From assembly GCA_025362535.1 (NCBI GenBank), contig JANYGE010000026.1:1-7549 (forward strand): DNA of 7,549 nt, given 5' to 3'. The stretch is from Hyphomicrobiales bacterium. GTDB lineage: Bacteria; Pseudomonadota; Alphaproteobacteria; Rhizobiales; Aestuariivirgaceae. The notes under the pieces are model-generated. The model was given only the letters and a program-made list of their open reading frames with translations. It ran no database searches and was not told the origin of the DNA. A program made the translations under genes and the position numbers. Of the stretch, positions 1 through 6,595 are shown piece by piece. Each line of letters begins with the position of its first letter. The stretch's first letter is position 1.

Positions 1-536
1 ATGCGCAAACCATCTAAACCGCCATCGCCAACATAAGTGCGTTTTGCAAATTCCGTATAGCGTGCACTGGCATCTTCTATGCGCTTAGCCCGGCCAATAT
101 GATCAGAACCCGCCAGCGTAATCTGCGCTGGATCATCCACCAGCGCCTCAATTTTCAATTCTTGATCATCTGAGAGTTTATAACCATCAGGCCCAAAAAA
201 CTTAATGCCATTGTCATAGTATGGATTATGCGATGCCGAAATCATCACGCCCAAATCAGCCCGCATGGAACGGGTGAGCATGGCCACAGCAGGTGTGGGT
301 GCAGGCCCAAACAAAAACACATCCATGCCAGCAGAGAGCAGCCCCGCCGTTAACGCTTGCTCAATCATATAACCAGAAAGGCGTGTGTCTTTGCCGATTA
401 CCACGCGGTGGCGGTGCCCACCACGCCGGTGCAATTGCCCGGCTGCCATCCCGATCTTCATCACAACATCGGGTGTCATAGCCCCCGTATTTGCGCGACC
501 GCGAACCCCATCAGTGCCAAAATATTTACGTGACAT
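1..536 (-). CDS. glmM: Phosphoglucosamine mutase GlmM, N-terminal part (3' end beyond window)
   Basis: GlmM converts glucosamine-6-phosphate to glucosamine-1-phosphate, the cytoplasmic step leading to UDP-GlcNAc for peptidoglycan and lipopolysaccharide. The 178 complete codons read from the window edge have no stop and begin [16 protein letters not shown], the classic start of the alpha-D-phosphohexomutase family. The phosphoserine loop ISASHNP lies at residues 99-105, with the catalytic serine at Ser102, the same number as in E. coli Glm[12 protein letters not shown] follows shortly after it. The ATG at 536 is preceded by GGATAAGG, with AAGG 5 nt from the start. The gene lies 44 nt after folP, and ftsH-folP-glmM is also the E. 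coli order, so it is probably cotranscribed. A full-length protein is about 445-450 residues, so roughly 60% is missing because of the window edge; nothing suggests a defect. Identification is secure. Confidence 0.96.
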   Translation of the reverse strand, partial: MSRKYFGTDGVRGRANTGAMTPDVVMKIGMAAGQLHRRGGHRHRVVIGKDTRLSGYMIEQALTAGLLSAGMDVFLFGPAPTPAVAMLTRSMRADLGVMISASHNPYYDNGIKFFGPDGYKLSDDQELKIEALVDDPAQITLAGSDHIGRAKRIEDASARYTEFAKRTYVGDGGLDGLR

Positions 537-580
537 ATCGACCTTATCCTAATTCCCGCAGGAACATTTAGCTTAAAACC

Positions 581-1630
581 TTAAACAGCCATTGAATCAG
601 GATCAAGCGCGCCATTGAACACCGCCAGCGCATCGGCAGTCTCTTTAACATCGTGAACCCTTAATATATGCGCACCCATCAAAGCGGCTTGCAAGGCCCC
701 CCCAACCGATCCAGAGATGCGTTTTGCTGCCAGCTTTTCGCCAGTCAAAACCCCCACCATATTCTTGCGCGATAGGCCCACCAAAAGCCCAACCCCAAGC
801 CCTTGGAACAGTGTAAGCTGACGGAGCAAATCAAGATTGTGCTCAATGGTTTTGCCAAAGCCAATGCCCGGGTCCACGCAAATACGTGATTTTGCAATGC
901 CCGCAGCCACCGCCACATCAATGCGCGCTGCCAGCCAATCATAAACATCCAGCGCCACGTCTTGATATTTGGGCGCAAGCTGCATGGTGCGTGGCTCACC
1001 TTGCGCATGCATGAGAATAACCGGAAGCTGCTGCTGCGCAACCACTCCAAGGCTTGCCGCATCAAACCCTAAGGCGGAAACATCATTGATAATTTTAGCG
1101 CCCTGAGCAGCAGCCTCCTGCATTAACACAGCCTTGCGCGTATCAACTGATACAACATGGCCTTTCGCCAATTCCGCAATCACCGGCATAATGCGCTGGC
1201 GCTCTTCCTCCAGCGAAACCTCGTTGGAACCAGGTCGCGTGGATTCTCCACCAACATCAAGAATATCGGCACCCTGCCCTGCCAGCTGCAAACCATGGGC
1301 AATAGCACTTTGGCTTTCGCCATGTTGTCCACCATCAGAAAAACTATCTGGTGTCACATTTACAATACCCATGATCAAACTGCGGTCGAGTTCCAATCCG
1401 CCAAAGCTCCCACGCGGCCGCGTAATTTCAACCGTGAGCGGATGATTTTTAATGTCCGCAAATGATTTGAGGTCGCGCTTCACAGCCTTGCCATCGCGGA
1501 TGATCACTTCGGCTTGGGTAAAGGCAATGTGCTGCAAACCACCCAATGCACCAGCCAGACCAGAGGCAATCAGCGCCCGTGCATCTGATCCGAAAACAAG
1601 AGAGAGAGGGCGGAGATAGGTTTGGGGCAT
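581..1630 (-). CDS. folP: Dihydropteroate synthase with N-terminal extension
   Basis: FolP condenses para-aminobenzoate with 6-hydroxymethyl-dihydropterin pyrophosphate to give dihydropteroate in cytoplasmic folate synthesis; it is the target of sulfonamides. The protein has 349 residues. The TIM-barrel signatures appear in order: IMGIVNVTPDSFSDGG (86-101), ILDVGGESTRPG (123-134), VVSVDTRK (159-166), KIINDVSAL (179-187), CVDPGIGFGKT (251-261), LVGLSRKNM (283-291) and the closing HILRVHDV (321-328). All the usual pterin, phosphate and sulfonamide-site residues seem present. The core normally begins within about 15 residues of the start, so about 70 residues are extra here (YLRPLSL... ADIKNHPLTVE). 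I recall similar extensions in other alphaproteobacterial FolP proteins. The ATG at 1630 is preceded by GAGGT at 1638-1642 with a 7-nt spacer, which supports this start and the extension. It sits 38 nt after ftsH and 44 nt before glmM. Confidence 0.96.
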   Translation of the reverse strand: MPQTYLRPLSLVFGSDARALIASGLAGALGGLQHIAFTQAEVIIRDGKAVKRDLKSFADIKNHPLTVEITRPRGSFGGLELDRSLIMGIVNVTPDSFSDGGQHGESQSAIAHGLQLAGQGADILDVGGESTRPGSNEVSLEEERQRIMPVIAELAKGHVVSVDTRKAVLMQEAAAQGAKIINDVSALGFDAASLGVVAQQQLPVILMHAQGEPRTMQLAPKYQDVALDVYDWLAARIDVAVAAGIAKSRICVDPGIGFGKTIEHNLDLLRQLTLFQGLGVGLLVGLSRKNMVGVLTGEKLAAKRISGSVGGALQAALMGAHILRVHDVKETADALAVFNGALDPDSMAV

Positions 1631-1631
1631 G

Positions 1632-1642
1632 GAGGTGACCTC
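1632..1642 (-). promoter_or_regulatory. folP ribosome binding site inside an 11-nt inverted repeat
   Basis: On the minus strand the folP Shine-Dalgarno sequence GAGGT is followed by C and then ACCTC, its exact reverse complement, one base before the ATG. A 1-nt loop cannot form within a single RNA, so self-sequestration would need fewer base pairs or another partner. The repeat may be chance. The feature mainly confirms the folP start. Confidence 0.45.
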
Positions 1643-1668
1643 AACTCAAAACTCAAGCCCTCTTCCTG

Positions 1669-3582
1669 TTAGCCTTGCGTTTGCGGCTCAAGCCCGCCAG
1701 CCCGCTTGCCAGCACGCGGCACACTTGGTGTGCTGCTTACTGTTGGCCTTGCTTTCGGCTTGTCTTCACGATCCAAAGACTTGCCATCGAGAATAAGTTT
1801 CACCTCATCACCCGAAAGCGTTTCATATTGAACCAAGGCTGCGGCCACATCATGCAGACCCTTGCGATATTTCGCCAAAATCTTCTTGGCTTTGGCTTCG
1901 CCACGCAAAATCAGCCCGCGAGTCTCTTCATCAATCAGACGCGCCGTTTCTTCCGAGAGGTTCTTGCTTTGAGTCACACTGTGGCCCAAAAACACTTCCT
2001 GCTCATTTGCACCATAGCGAACGCGGCCAAGTCTTTCACTCATGCCCCATTCCATCACCATGGCACGTGCCAATGATGTGGCCATCTGAATATCGCCAAC
2101 CGCTCCATTGGTCACATTCTTTTCGCCACCATGAATAAGCTCAGCTTCGCGGCCACCGAACAACACCGCTAAGCGCGATTCACACCACTCAACAGTGTAG
2201 CTATGGCGATCACCAGCAGGGAGATTCATCGTCAACCCAAGCGCACGACCACGCGGCACAACCGTCACCTTATGCAAAGGATCATAAGGCACCATAATAC
2301 CAACAATGGCATGGCCTGCTTCGTGATAGGCTGTATTGAGCAACTCTTCTGGATTCATCACCAGCGAGCGGCGCTCGGCACCCATCATCACTTTATCTTT
2401 GGCATCTTCAAACTCGGATTGCGTTACCATGCGCTTATTGCGCCGCGCCGCAAGCAAAGCTGCTTCATTCACCAGATTGGCAAGATCAGCACCGGAGAAC
2501 CCAGGCGTACCACGTGCCAGAACCTTGGCATCAATATCTGGAGCCAAGGGCACATTCTTCATATGCACCAAGAGAATTTGTTCGCGGCCCTTCACATCAG
2601 GATTGCCCACAGTGATCTGGCGATCAAAACGACCCGGCCGCAGCAAAGCAGGATCAAGCACGTCAGGGCGGTTTGTGGCCGCGACGATGATCACGCCTTC
2701 ATTGGCTTCAAAGCCATCCATTTCGACCAGCAATTGGTTGAGCGTCTGTTCGCGCTCATCATTGCCACCGCCAAGACCTGCACCACGGTGACGGCCCACA
2801 GCATCAATTTCGTCAATGAAGATAATGCAAGGTGCATTCTTCTTCGCCTGCTCAAACATATCGCGCACACGAGAAGCACCAACACCCACGAACATTTCCA
2901 CAAAGTCCGAACCTGAAATCGTAAAGAACGGCACACCTGCTTCGCCAGCAATAGCGCGGGCCAGAAGTGTCTTACCTGTACCCGGAGGGCCAACCAACAA
3001 AGCGCCGCGTGGAATCTTGCCACCAAGGCGTTGGAACTTCTGGGGATCTTTCAAGAACTCTACAATTTCCTGCAAATCATCCTTAGCTTCATCAACACCG
3101 GCCACATCATCAAATGTCACACGGCCCTGCTTTTCAGTGAGCAGTTTGGCTTTCGATTTGCCAAAGCCCATGGCCTTGCCATTGCCTGATTGCATTTGGC
3201 GCATAAAGAAAAACCAAACACCACCCAGCAAAATCATCGGCAACCACCAAATGAGGAAATTGCTCAGCAATGATTCACCCTGTGGAGCACGGAACGTGAG
3301 ATCAACATTCTTGTCACGCATCAGCTTCAAATCAGCGTCGCCCAAACCAAACACAGGCCCTGTGGTCATCACCGATTTGCCGTCATTCTGCTCAGCAACA
3401 ATTGCGCCACTGCTTGCATAGGCAACAGATTTAATTGAACCATCAGTTACTTTTTTAAGGAACTCGGAATAGCTCACCTCAGAGGTGTTGCCTCGCAGCG
3501 TCTGGCTTTGAAACAAGCTGAACAAAGCCACCAATAAAAGCGCGATGACAATCCAAATACCGAAATTGCGAAACTGGTTCAA
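1669..3582 (-). CDS. ftsH: ATP-dependent inner-membrane zinc metalloprotease FtsH
   Basis: FtsH is a hexameric inner-membrane AAA+ protease that extracts and degrades damaged membrane proteins and short-lived regulators. The 637-residue protein shows a first membrane segment at about 9-24 ([16 protein letters not shown]), a small periplasmic domain, a second segment at about 109-127, Walker A GPPGTGKT (198-205), pore loop FVGVG (231-235), Walker B IIFIDEID (253-260), a second region of homology ending LLRPGRFDR with arginine fingers near 315 and 318, and the zinc site HEAGH (420-424) with a third ligand at Asp497 ([10 protein letters not shown]). The tail (605-637) is Pro/Lys rich and probably disordered. 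The length is normal. The start codon is TTG: no ATG lies between it and the in-frame stop upstream, and the N-terminus aligns with the family as I know it. GAGGG lies only 4 nt before the TTG. It follows tilS by 104 nt and precedes folP by 38 nt. Confidence 0.98.
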   Translation of the reverse strand: MNQFRNFGIWIVIALLLVALFSLFQSQTLRGNTSEVSYSEFLKKVTDGSIKSVAYASSGAIVAEQNDGKSVMTTGPVFGLGDADLKLMRDKNVDLTFRAPQGESLLSNFLIWWLPMILLGGVWFFFMRQMQSGNGKAMGFGKSKAKLLTEKQGRVTFDDVAGVDEAKDDLQEIVEFLKDPQKFQRLGGKIPRGALLVGPPGTGKTLLARAIAGEAGVPFFTISGSDFVEMFVGVGASRVRDMFEQAKKNAPCIIFIDEIDAVGRHRGAGLGGGNDEREQTLNQLLVEMDGFEANEGVIIVAATNRPDVLDPALLRPGRFDRQITVGNPDVKGREQILLVHMKNVPLAPDIDAKVLARGTPGFSGADLANLVNEAALLAARRNKRMVTQSEFEDAKDKVMMGAERRSLVMNPEELLNTAYHEAGHAIVGIMVPYDPLHKVTVVPRGRALGLTMNLPAGDRHSYTVEWCESRLAVLFGGREAELIHGGEKNVTNGAVGDIQMATSLARAMVMEWGMSERLGRVRYGANEQEVFLGHSVTQSKNLSEETARLIDEETRGLILRGEAKAKKILAKYRKGLHDVAAALVQYETLSGDEVKLILDGKSLDREDKPKARPTVSSTPSVPRAGKRAGGLEPQTQG

Positions 3583-3686
3583 TTTTCCCTCGAATCGGCC
3601 GCAAAGCCAACAAAGCCCGCGAGCACCCTAAATACTGTAACCCTACATAAGCCTTACACTCTACAATTCCAAGGCTAACGCAATCA
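3583..3686 (-). promoter_or_regulatory. tilS–ftsH spacer with a weak candidate promoter
   Basis: This 104-nt gap is long for an otherwise compact gene string. On the minus strand it holds TTGGAA, a 17-nt spacer, then TATGTA, a poor sigma70-like pair (about 4/6 and 3/6 matches), placed upstream of the ftsH TTG. It also has a direct repeat of CAAAGCC (plus-strand 3602-3608 and 3611-3617) and the ftsH ribosome binding site GAGGG (3587-3591). ftsH is often transcribed from its own promoter as well as by readthrough, so a promoter here is plausible, but the sequence support is weak. No convincing terminator is seen. Confidence 0.25.
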
Positions 3687-4892
3687 TTAATGCCGTAAAA
3701 ACTTAACAGAAACACCAGCGCCAATTCCCAAGTGCGGAACCGCCAAAACCTTGTGATTTTTGGTGATTGCCGGGAGTCCCGCCTGAACAAAAGCCGGAAT
3801 ATCACGGTTGCGCGGAAAACTGCCTAAAATATTGGCGCGAATAACCCCAGCACCCGGCGGACCTGTCACTTGAAAACGCCCATCCCACAGAATTTGTCCC
3901 GACTCTGGTAAAATCTGCAGTTCTGCTGAAATCCGCCCTGCTTCACGTCCAACTACAATCACTTTGCTGCGTTTGACAAAAACCGCCCCACCCAAAGTTT
4001 TCCGGCCCAAGCCATCCGCTGCCAGCCAGAAAAGCAGGTTCTGCCGCTCAGCCAATTCGGTGCGGCTGGGCAAACTGCCGCAGAGTTCCAACATCTGCTG
4101 CACCACCAGTTCTTGAACCTGATCCTCGAGTGCCGCAAACAGCGTCCGGTCAAAGGTCAAAAACCCCGTCTCGTGAACATTAAAATGCTGCCGTGCCCAA
4201 TTTTGTGCAACACGCTGTGAATCTCGAACCTGTGCTTGTGCAGCATCGGCTTCAGCGGCCAAGCCATGCAATGCCCCACCAAGCTCTTGGCGCACCCGCA
4301 CCCGTTCAAACTGGACATCATCATTGCTCGGGTCATCGATCCAATCTTGTTTAATGCTTGCCAAATACGCACGCAAAGCCTTACGGCGCAAACTGAGGAG
4401 AGGCCGCAGCACCTGAACACCATTCCATTCACGTGCGGGCCAAATGCCTGCGATGCTGTTCACGCTGGCGGTGCGGAGTTTGCGCATGGCCACTGTCTCA
4501 GCCTGATCATCGGCGGTATGCGCTGTCAGCAAAACCGGAACATCGTGAGCAGCGCACCAAGCGGCCATCAAGTCATAACGCGCTTGGCGCGCCTTGGCTT
4601 GAATACCCGTTTTTACACCCTCATGCTGCCAGAGCAATGTGGTGTGGGTTATGGCAAGAGCAGCACACCACTGCGCCACCTGCACAGCTTCAGCTGCCGC
4701 AGCACTGCGCAATCCATGATCGACTGTAGCCACAAAAATCTGTGGCGAATGATCTAGGTTTTGCGCCCATTCTAGCACCATGCGCAACATGGCCATGGAG
4801 TCTGAACCACCAGACACCGCCAGTGCTACGCGGCGCAATCCACTTAATTTATAAAAAACCTGATCGAGCTCAAATGGCTCAGCAACCAGCAC
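3687..4892 (-). CDS. tilS: tRNA(Ile)-lysidine synthetase TilS
   Basis: TilS uses ATP to attach lysine to the wobble C34 of tRNA-Ile(CAU), changing both its codon (AUG to AUA) and its charging identity; it is essential in most bacteria. Counting from the GTG start, the protein has 401 residues. The N-type PP-loop SGGSDS is at 27-32, VDHGLR at 57-62, the ADDQAET signature at 127-133, and DPSN...FERVRVR at 187-201. The C-terminal half is poorly conserved, as is normal for the family. The open frame runs back to 5012, but that would overlap cpoB by more than 130 nt. The GTG at 4892 places the PP-loop at the usual distance, overlaps the cpoB end by 14 nt, and has GGAA 7 nt upstream, so translational coupling to cpoB is likely. 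The stretch after ADDQAET (MRKLRTASVNSIAG) lacks the RGSG-like sequence often seen there. The identity is secure; the exact start is inferred. Confidence 0.93.
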   Translation of the reverse strand: MLVAEPFELDQVFYKLSGLRRVALAVSGGSDSMAMLRMVLEWAQNLDHSPQIFVATVDHGLRSAAAAEAVQVAQWCAALAITHTTLLWQHEGVKTGIQAKARQARYDLMAAWCAAHDVPVLLTAHTADDQAETVAMRKLRTASVNSIAGIWPAREWNGVQVLRPLLSLRRKALRAYLASIKQDWIDDPSNDDVQFERVRVRQELGGALHGLAAEADAAQAQVRDSQRVAQNWARQHFNVHETGFLTFDRTLFAALEDQVQELVVQQMLELCGSLPSRTELAERQNLLFWLAADGLGRKTLGGAVFVKRSKVIVVGREAGRISAELQILPESGQILWDGRFQVTGPPGAGVIRANILGSFPRNRDIPAFVQAGLPAITKNHKVLAVPHLGIGAGVSVKFLRH

Positions 4893-5811
4893 GCTTATAT
4901 TCCGCTTGCGCGCGCTTATTGGCTTCCACAGCTTTGGGGAATTCACTGCCCACGGAGCCCAACGCCGCACAGCCCTGATCCTTTTGCCCAAGCTTATTGA
5001 GCGAAAGCCCAAGCTTCAACAAACTATCCGCAGCACGACGGCTCTTCGGGAACTGCTTATAACCCGTCAGATAATTCTGCGCCGCATCGCTATAGTCTTG
5101 CTGGGCATAATAAGTTTCGCCCAATTTATACTGTGCACTGCCAGCTAAATTATGATCAGGATATTTCGCCAAGAATTCTTTGAACCCGGTTTGCGCATCA
5201 GCATATTGCAATTGCAACAATGCCTTTTCTGATCTCATAAATAAGTCATCAGGGGTTTCCTGCAGAGATACGGCTTCAACACCTGAGGCCTGATCTTCAC
5301 CTACAGGCACTTCAGCACTGGCTTGATCGCCACCTTGCGGCACCAAAACCTTGCCTTCAAATCCACCATCACCAACTTTTGCAGCTTTATTGCCCATGGC
5401 CCCTAAAACGGTTTCTGCAGGTGCCGTGCCATCATCAGTATTCCCGTAAAGCGTTCCTTGTTGCGCAGGCTGTGCCGAATTATCAGCCAAAGGCGCTTCT
5501 TGAATGGTCTCGACGCCACCATCACTCGCTTGTCCGGTAATTTCAGGCTGCACCGGAGCTTGCATAACAAGTTTCTTTTTTGGCGGCGGGGCCGCCACAA
5601 GAGGCTGTTCAACAGCGCCCAATTTTTGTGGCGCGGCACCCTGCTGCGCCTGCATCTGCTTGATCGTATAATTCAGCTCTTCAATTTGCCCCACCAATTG
5701 GCGAACCTGCTCTTCAAGGGCGTCAACACGATTGCTCACATCATCGGCATAGGCCGGAAGGCTGGAAACACTCATCATCAAGGCAAGAACGAATAGATTT
5801 TTCTTCAACAT
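4879..5811 (-). CDS. cpoB: Tol-Pal associated periplasmic protein CpoB (YbgF)
   Basis: CpoB/YbgF is a periplasmic protein that in E. coli binds TolA and coordinates outer-membrane constriction with the septal peptidoglycan synthase PBP1B. The 310-residue product from the ATG at 5811 has a clear Sec signal peptide with probable cleavage after Ala22 (LPAYA/DD), a coiled coil at about 25-57 (RVDALEEQVRQLVGQIEELN), a long low-complexity Pro/Ala/Gln/Gly linker at about 58-185, and three TPR-like repeats at about 187-295 (for example ALLQLQYADAQTGFKEFLAKYP). The frame stays open to 5946, but only the start at 5811 gives a signal peptide. The ribosome binding site is weak (GGA, 9 nt upstream). The linker makes the protein somewhat longer than E. 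coli CpoB (about 260 residues). The gene follows pal2 by 121 nt and overlaps tilS by 14 nt. Confidence 0.94.
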   Translation of the reverse strand: MLKKNLFVLALMMSVSSLPAYADDVSNRVDALEEQVRQLVGQIEELNYTIKQMQAQQGAAPQKLGAVEQPLVAAPPPKKKLVMQAPVQPEITGQASDGGVETIQEAPLADNSAQPAQQGTLYGNTDDGTAPAETVLGAMGNKAAKVGDGGFEGKVLVPQGGDQASAEVPVGEDQASGVEAVSLQETPDDLFMRSEKALLQLQYADAQTGFKEFLAKYPDHNLAGSAQYKLGETYYAQQDYSDAAQNYLTGYKQFPKSRRAADSLLKLGLSLNKLGQKDQGCAALGSVGSEFPKAVEANKRAQAEYKRAGC

Positions 5812-5900
5812 GTGAAAGAATCCAAAAAACTGATTTCCCCTGCTCTGATACCAAATCGCGTTAGAATTGAGGCTCGATTGGGGAGATTTTGAATTGTTAG

Positions 5901-5926
5901 TGGCTGTTGCAGCTTTGCAACAGCCA
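5901..5926 (-). terminator. Perfect 10-bp hairpin just after pal2 (attenuator or mRNA-end element)
   Basis: The arms TGGCTGTTGC and GCAACAGCCA pair perfectly over 10 bp around a 6-nt loop, beginning 6 nt after the pal2 stop codon. No run of U follows on either strand, so it is not a canonical intrinsic terminator. A 3' stabilising or partial-termination element that keeps pal2 mRNA above cpoB mRNA is the more natural reading. Its position between a highly expressed lipoprotein gene and a less abundant partner fits that, but this is inference. Confidence 0.55.
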
Positions 5927-5932
5927 TCAAAC

Positions 5933-6439
5933 TCAATTGGCACCACCAGTAATCACTGTCACAGCACGGCGATTTTGGCTCCAGCATTGCTCAGCATCAC
6001 AAAGCGCCACAGGGCGTTCTTTGCCATAAGCGATGGAGGAAATGCGACTGCCAGCCACACCTTGGCTGATCAGGAAACCGCGCACAGTTGTGGCACGGCG
6101 GGCAGAAAGCGAGATATTATACTCGCGGGTGCCGCGTTCATCGGCATGGCCTTCAACTTGAATAGTCACATTCTGATATTGCTGCAGCCATTGGGCTTGC
6201 TTGGTCAAAATATCAGAAGCTTCCGGGGTAAGCGAGGTTTGGTCATTCATGAAATAAACCCGGTCGCCAATTTCCGTTGCAAACTGGGCCTTTGAACCAG
6301 GAGTGGCTGAACTTACGCCAGCGCCTGCTCCACCCAAACCCGCATCAAGGTCAGGTTGGTTTTTCTTAGAACAGGCTGCCAATGCCAAAAAGCAGCAGCA
6401 AAAAGCTGCCATCTTGAAACTTGCTACGCGCGTCATCAT
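5933..6439 (-). CDS. pal: Peptidoglycan-associated lipoprotein Pal, second tandem copy
   Basis: Pal is an outer-membrane lipoprotein that grips peptidoglycan through its OmpA-like domain and is moved to the division site by the Tol machine. This 168-residue copy has a lipoprotein signal with lipobox LAAC and lipidated Cys23. Residue +2 is Ser, so outer-membrane sorting is expected. A Gly/Ala/Ser-rich linker (about 31-55) leads to the OmpA-like domain from GDRVYF (58-63) to the end, including EGHADERGTREYN (96-108) and LSARRA (111-116). Asp100 and Arg114/115 are the expected diaminopimelate contacts, and Cys147/Cys152 probably form the family's disulfide. The ATG at 6439 has AGGAG 8 nt upstream; the open frame continues to 6580 without a better start. 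The signal core holds three consecutive cysteines (14-16) ahead of the lipobox. It is about 83% identical to the neighbouring copy across the domain. Confidence 0.95.
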   Translation of the reverse strand: MMTRVASFKMAAFCCCFLALAACSKKNQPDLDAGLGGAGAGVSSATPGSKAQFATEIGDRVYFMNDQTSLTPEASDILTKQAQWLQQYQNVTIQVEGHADERGTREYNISLSARRATTVRGFLISQGVAGSRISSIAYGKERPVALCDAEQCWSQNRRAVTVITGGAN

Positions 6440-6477
6440 CGTCGTCACTCCTAAAGCTCGCGGCTCCTGCTGGCCCA

Positions 6478-6533
6478 ATGGCGCAACAGAATCGCTCAAA
6501 ATTAACTGCGCCAAAAACCGTCCGATGGCGCAA
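6478..6533 (-). promoter_or_regulatory. Three-part GCGCCA/TGGCGC element in the pal2 leader
   Basis: Reading the minus strand, GCGCCA (6531-6526), TGGCGC (6513-6508) and GCGCCA (6484-6479) follow one another. The middle segment can pair fully with either outer one, giving two mutually exclusive 6-bp hairpins with loops of 12 and 23 nt. The outer segments lie in a 9-bp direct repeat, TTGCGCCAT. The later hairpin would end 26 nt before the AGGAG of pal2. This geometry resembles an attenuator or leader switch, but 6-bp stems can arise by chance and no ligand or leader peptide is evident. Confidence 0.3.
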
Positions 6534-6535
6534 AA

Positions 6536-6561
6536 TGCCACCTCACGCAAGTGTGGTGGCA
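6536..6561 (-). terminator. Terminator-like hairpin between the two pal genes
   Basis: On the minus strand TGCCACC pairs with GGTGGCA (7 bp). After one A-A mismatch, CAC pairs with GTG around a TTGC loop. The stem is followed directly by TTTT (6532-6535). It begins 34 nt after the pal1 stop. The T run is short, so partial termination or 3'-end stabilisation of pal1 mRNA is more likely than full termination. Confidence 0.5.
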
Positions 6562-6595
6562 CATGGTTAACAAACCGCAAACATAAGCTAAAGCC

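Noticed and set aside
293..481. Plus-strand 62-codon open frame opposite glmM
   Set aside because: It is antisense to the conserved N-terminal region of GlmM and has no start context or motif.
1134..1465. Two plus-strand open frames of about 100 codons opposite folP
   Set aside because: They overlap each other in different frames and are antisense to conserved FolP motifs; no domain or convincing start context is seen.
2203..2916. Plus-strand open frame of 237 codons opposite ftsH
   Set aside because: It lies wholly antisense to the strongly conserved AAA+ core of ftsH, has a His/Thr/Arg-rich composition typical of a reverse-complement shadow, and shows no recognisable motif. The same applies to 2816-3421 and 2336-2791.
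4893..5012. Longer tilS beginning at 5012
   Set aside because: It would overlap cpoB by over 130 nt and add a basic stretch not seen before the TilS PP-loop; the GTG at 4892 fits better.
5812..5946. Longer cpoB beginning at 5946
   Set aside because: It would overlap the pal2 stop, translate through the hairpin and bury the signal peptide 45 residues in.
6440..6580. Longer pal2 beginning at 6580
   Set aside because: A lipoprotein signal must be at the N-terminus, and AGGAG is correctly spaced for the ATG at 6439.
6562..6590. CtrA-like site (TTTG-N7-TTAAC) between the pal genes
   Set aside because: Only one half matches TTAA fully. A degenerate 9-base motif in an AT-rich spacer is expected by chance, and nothing else supports cell-cycle control here.
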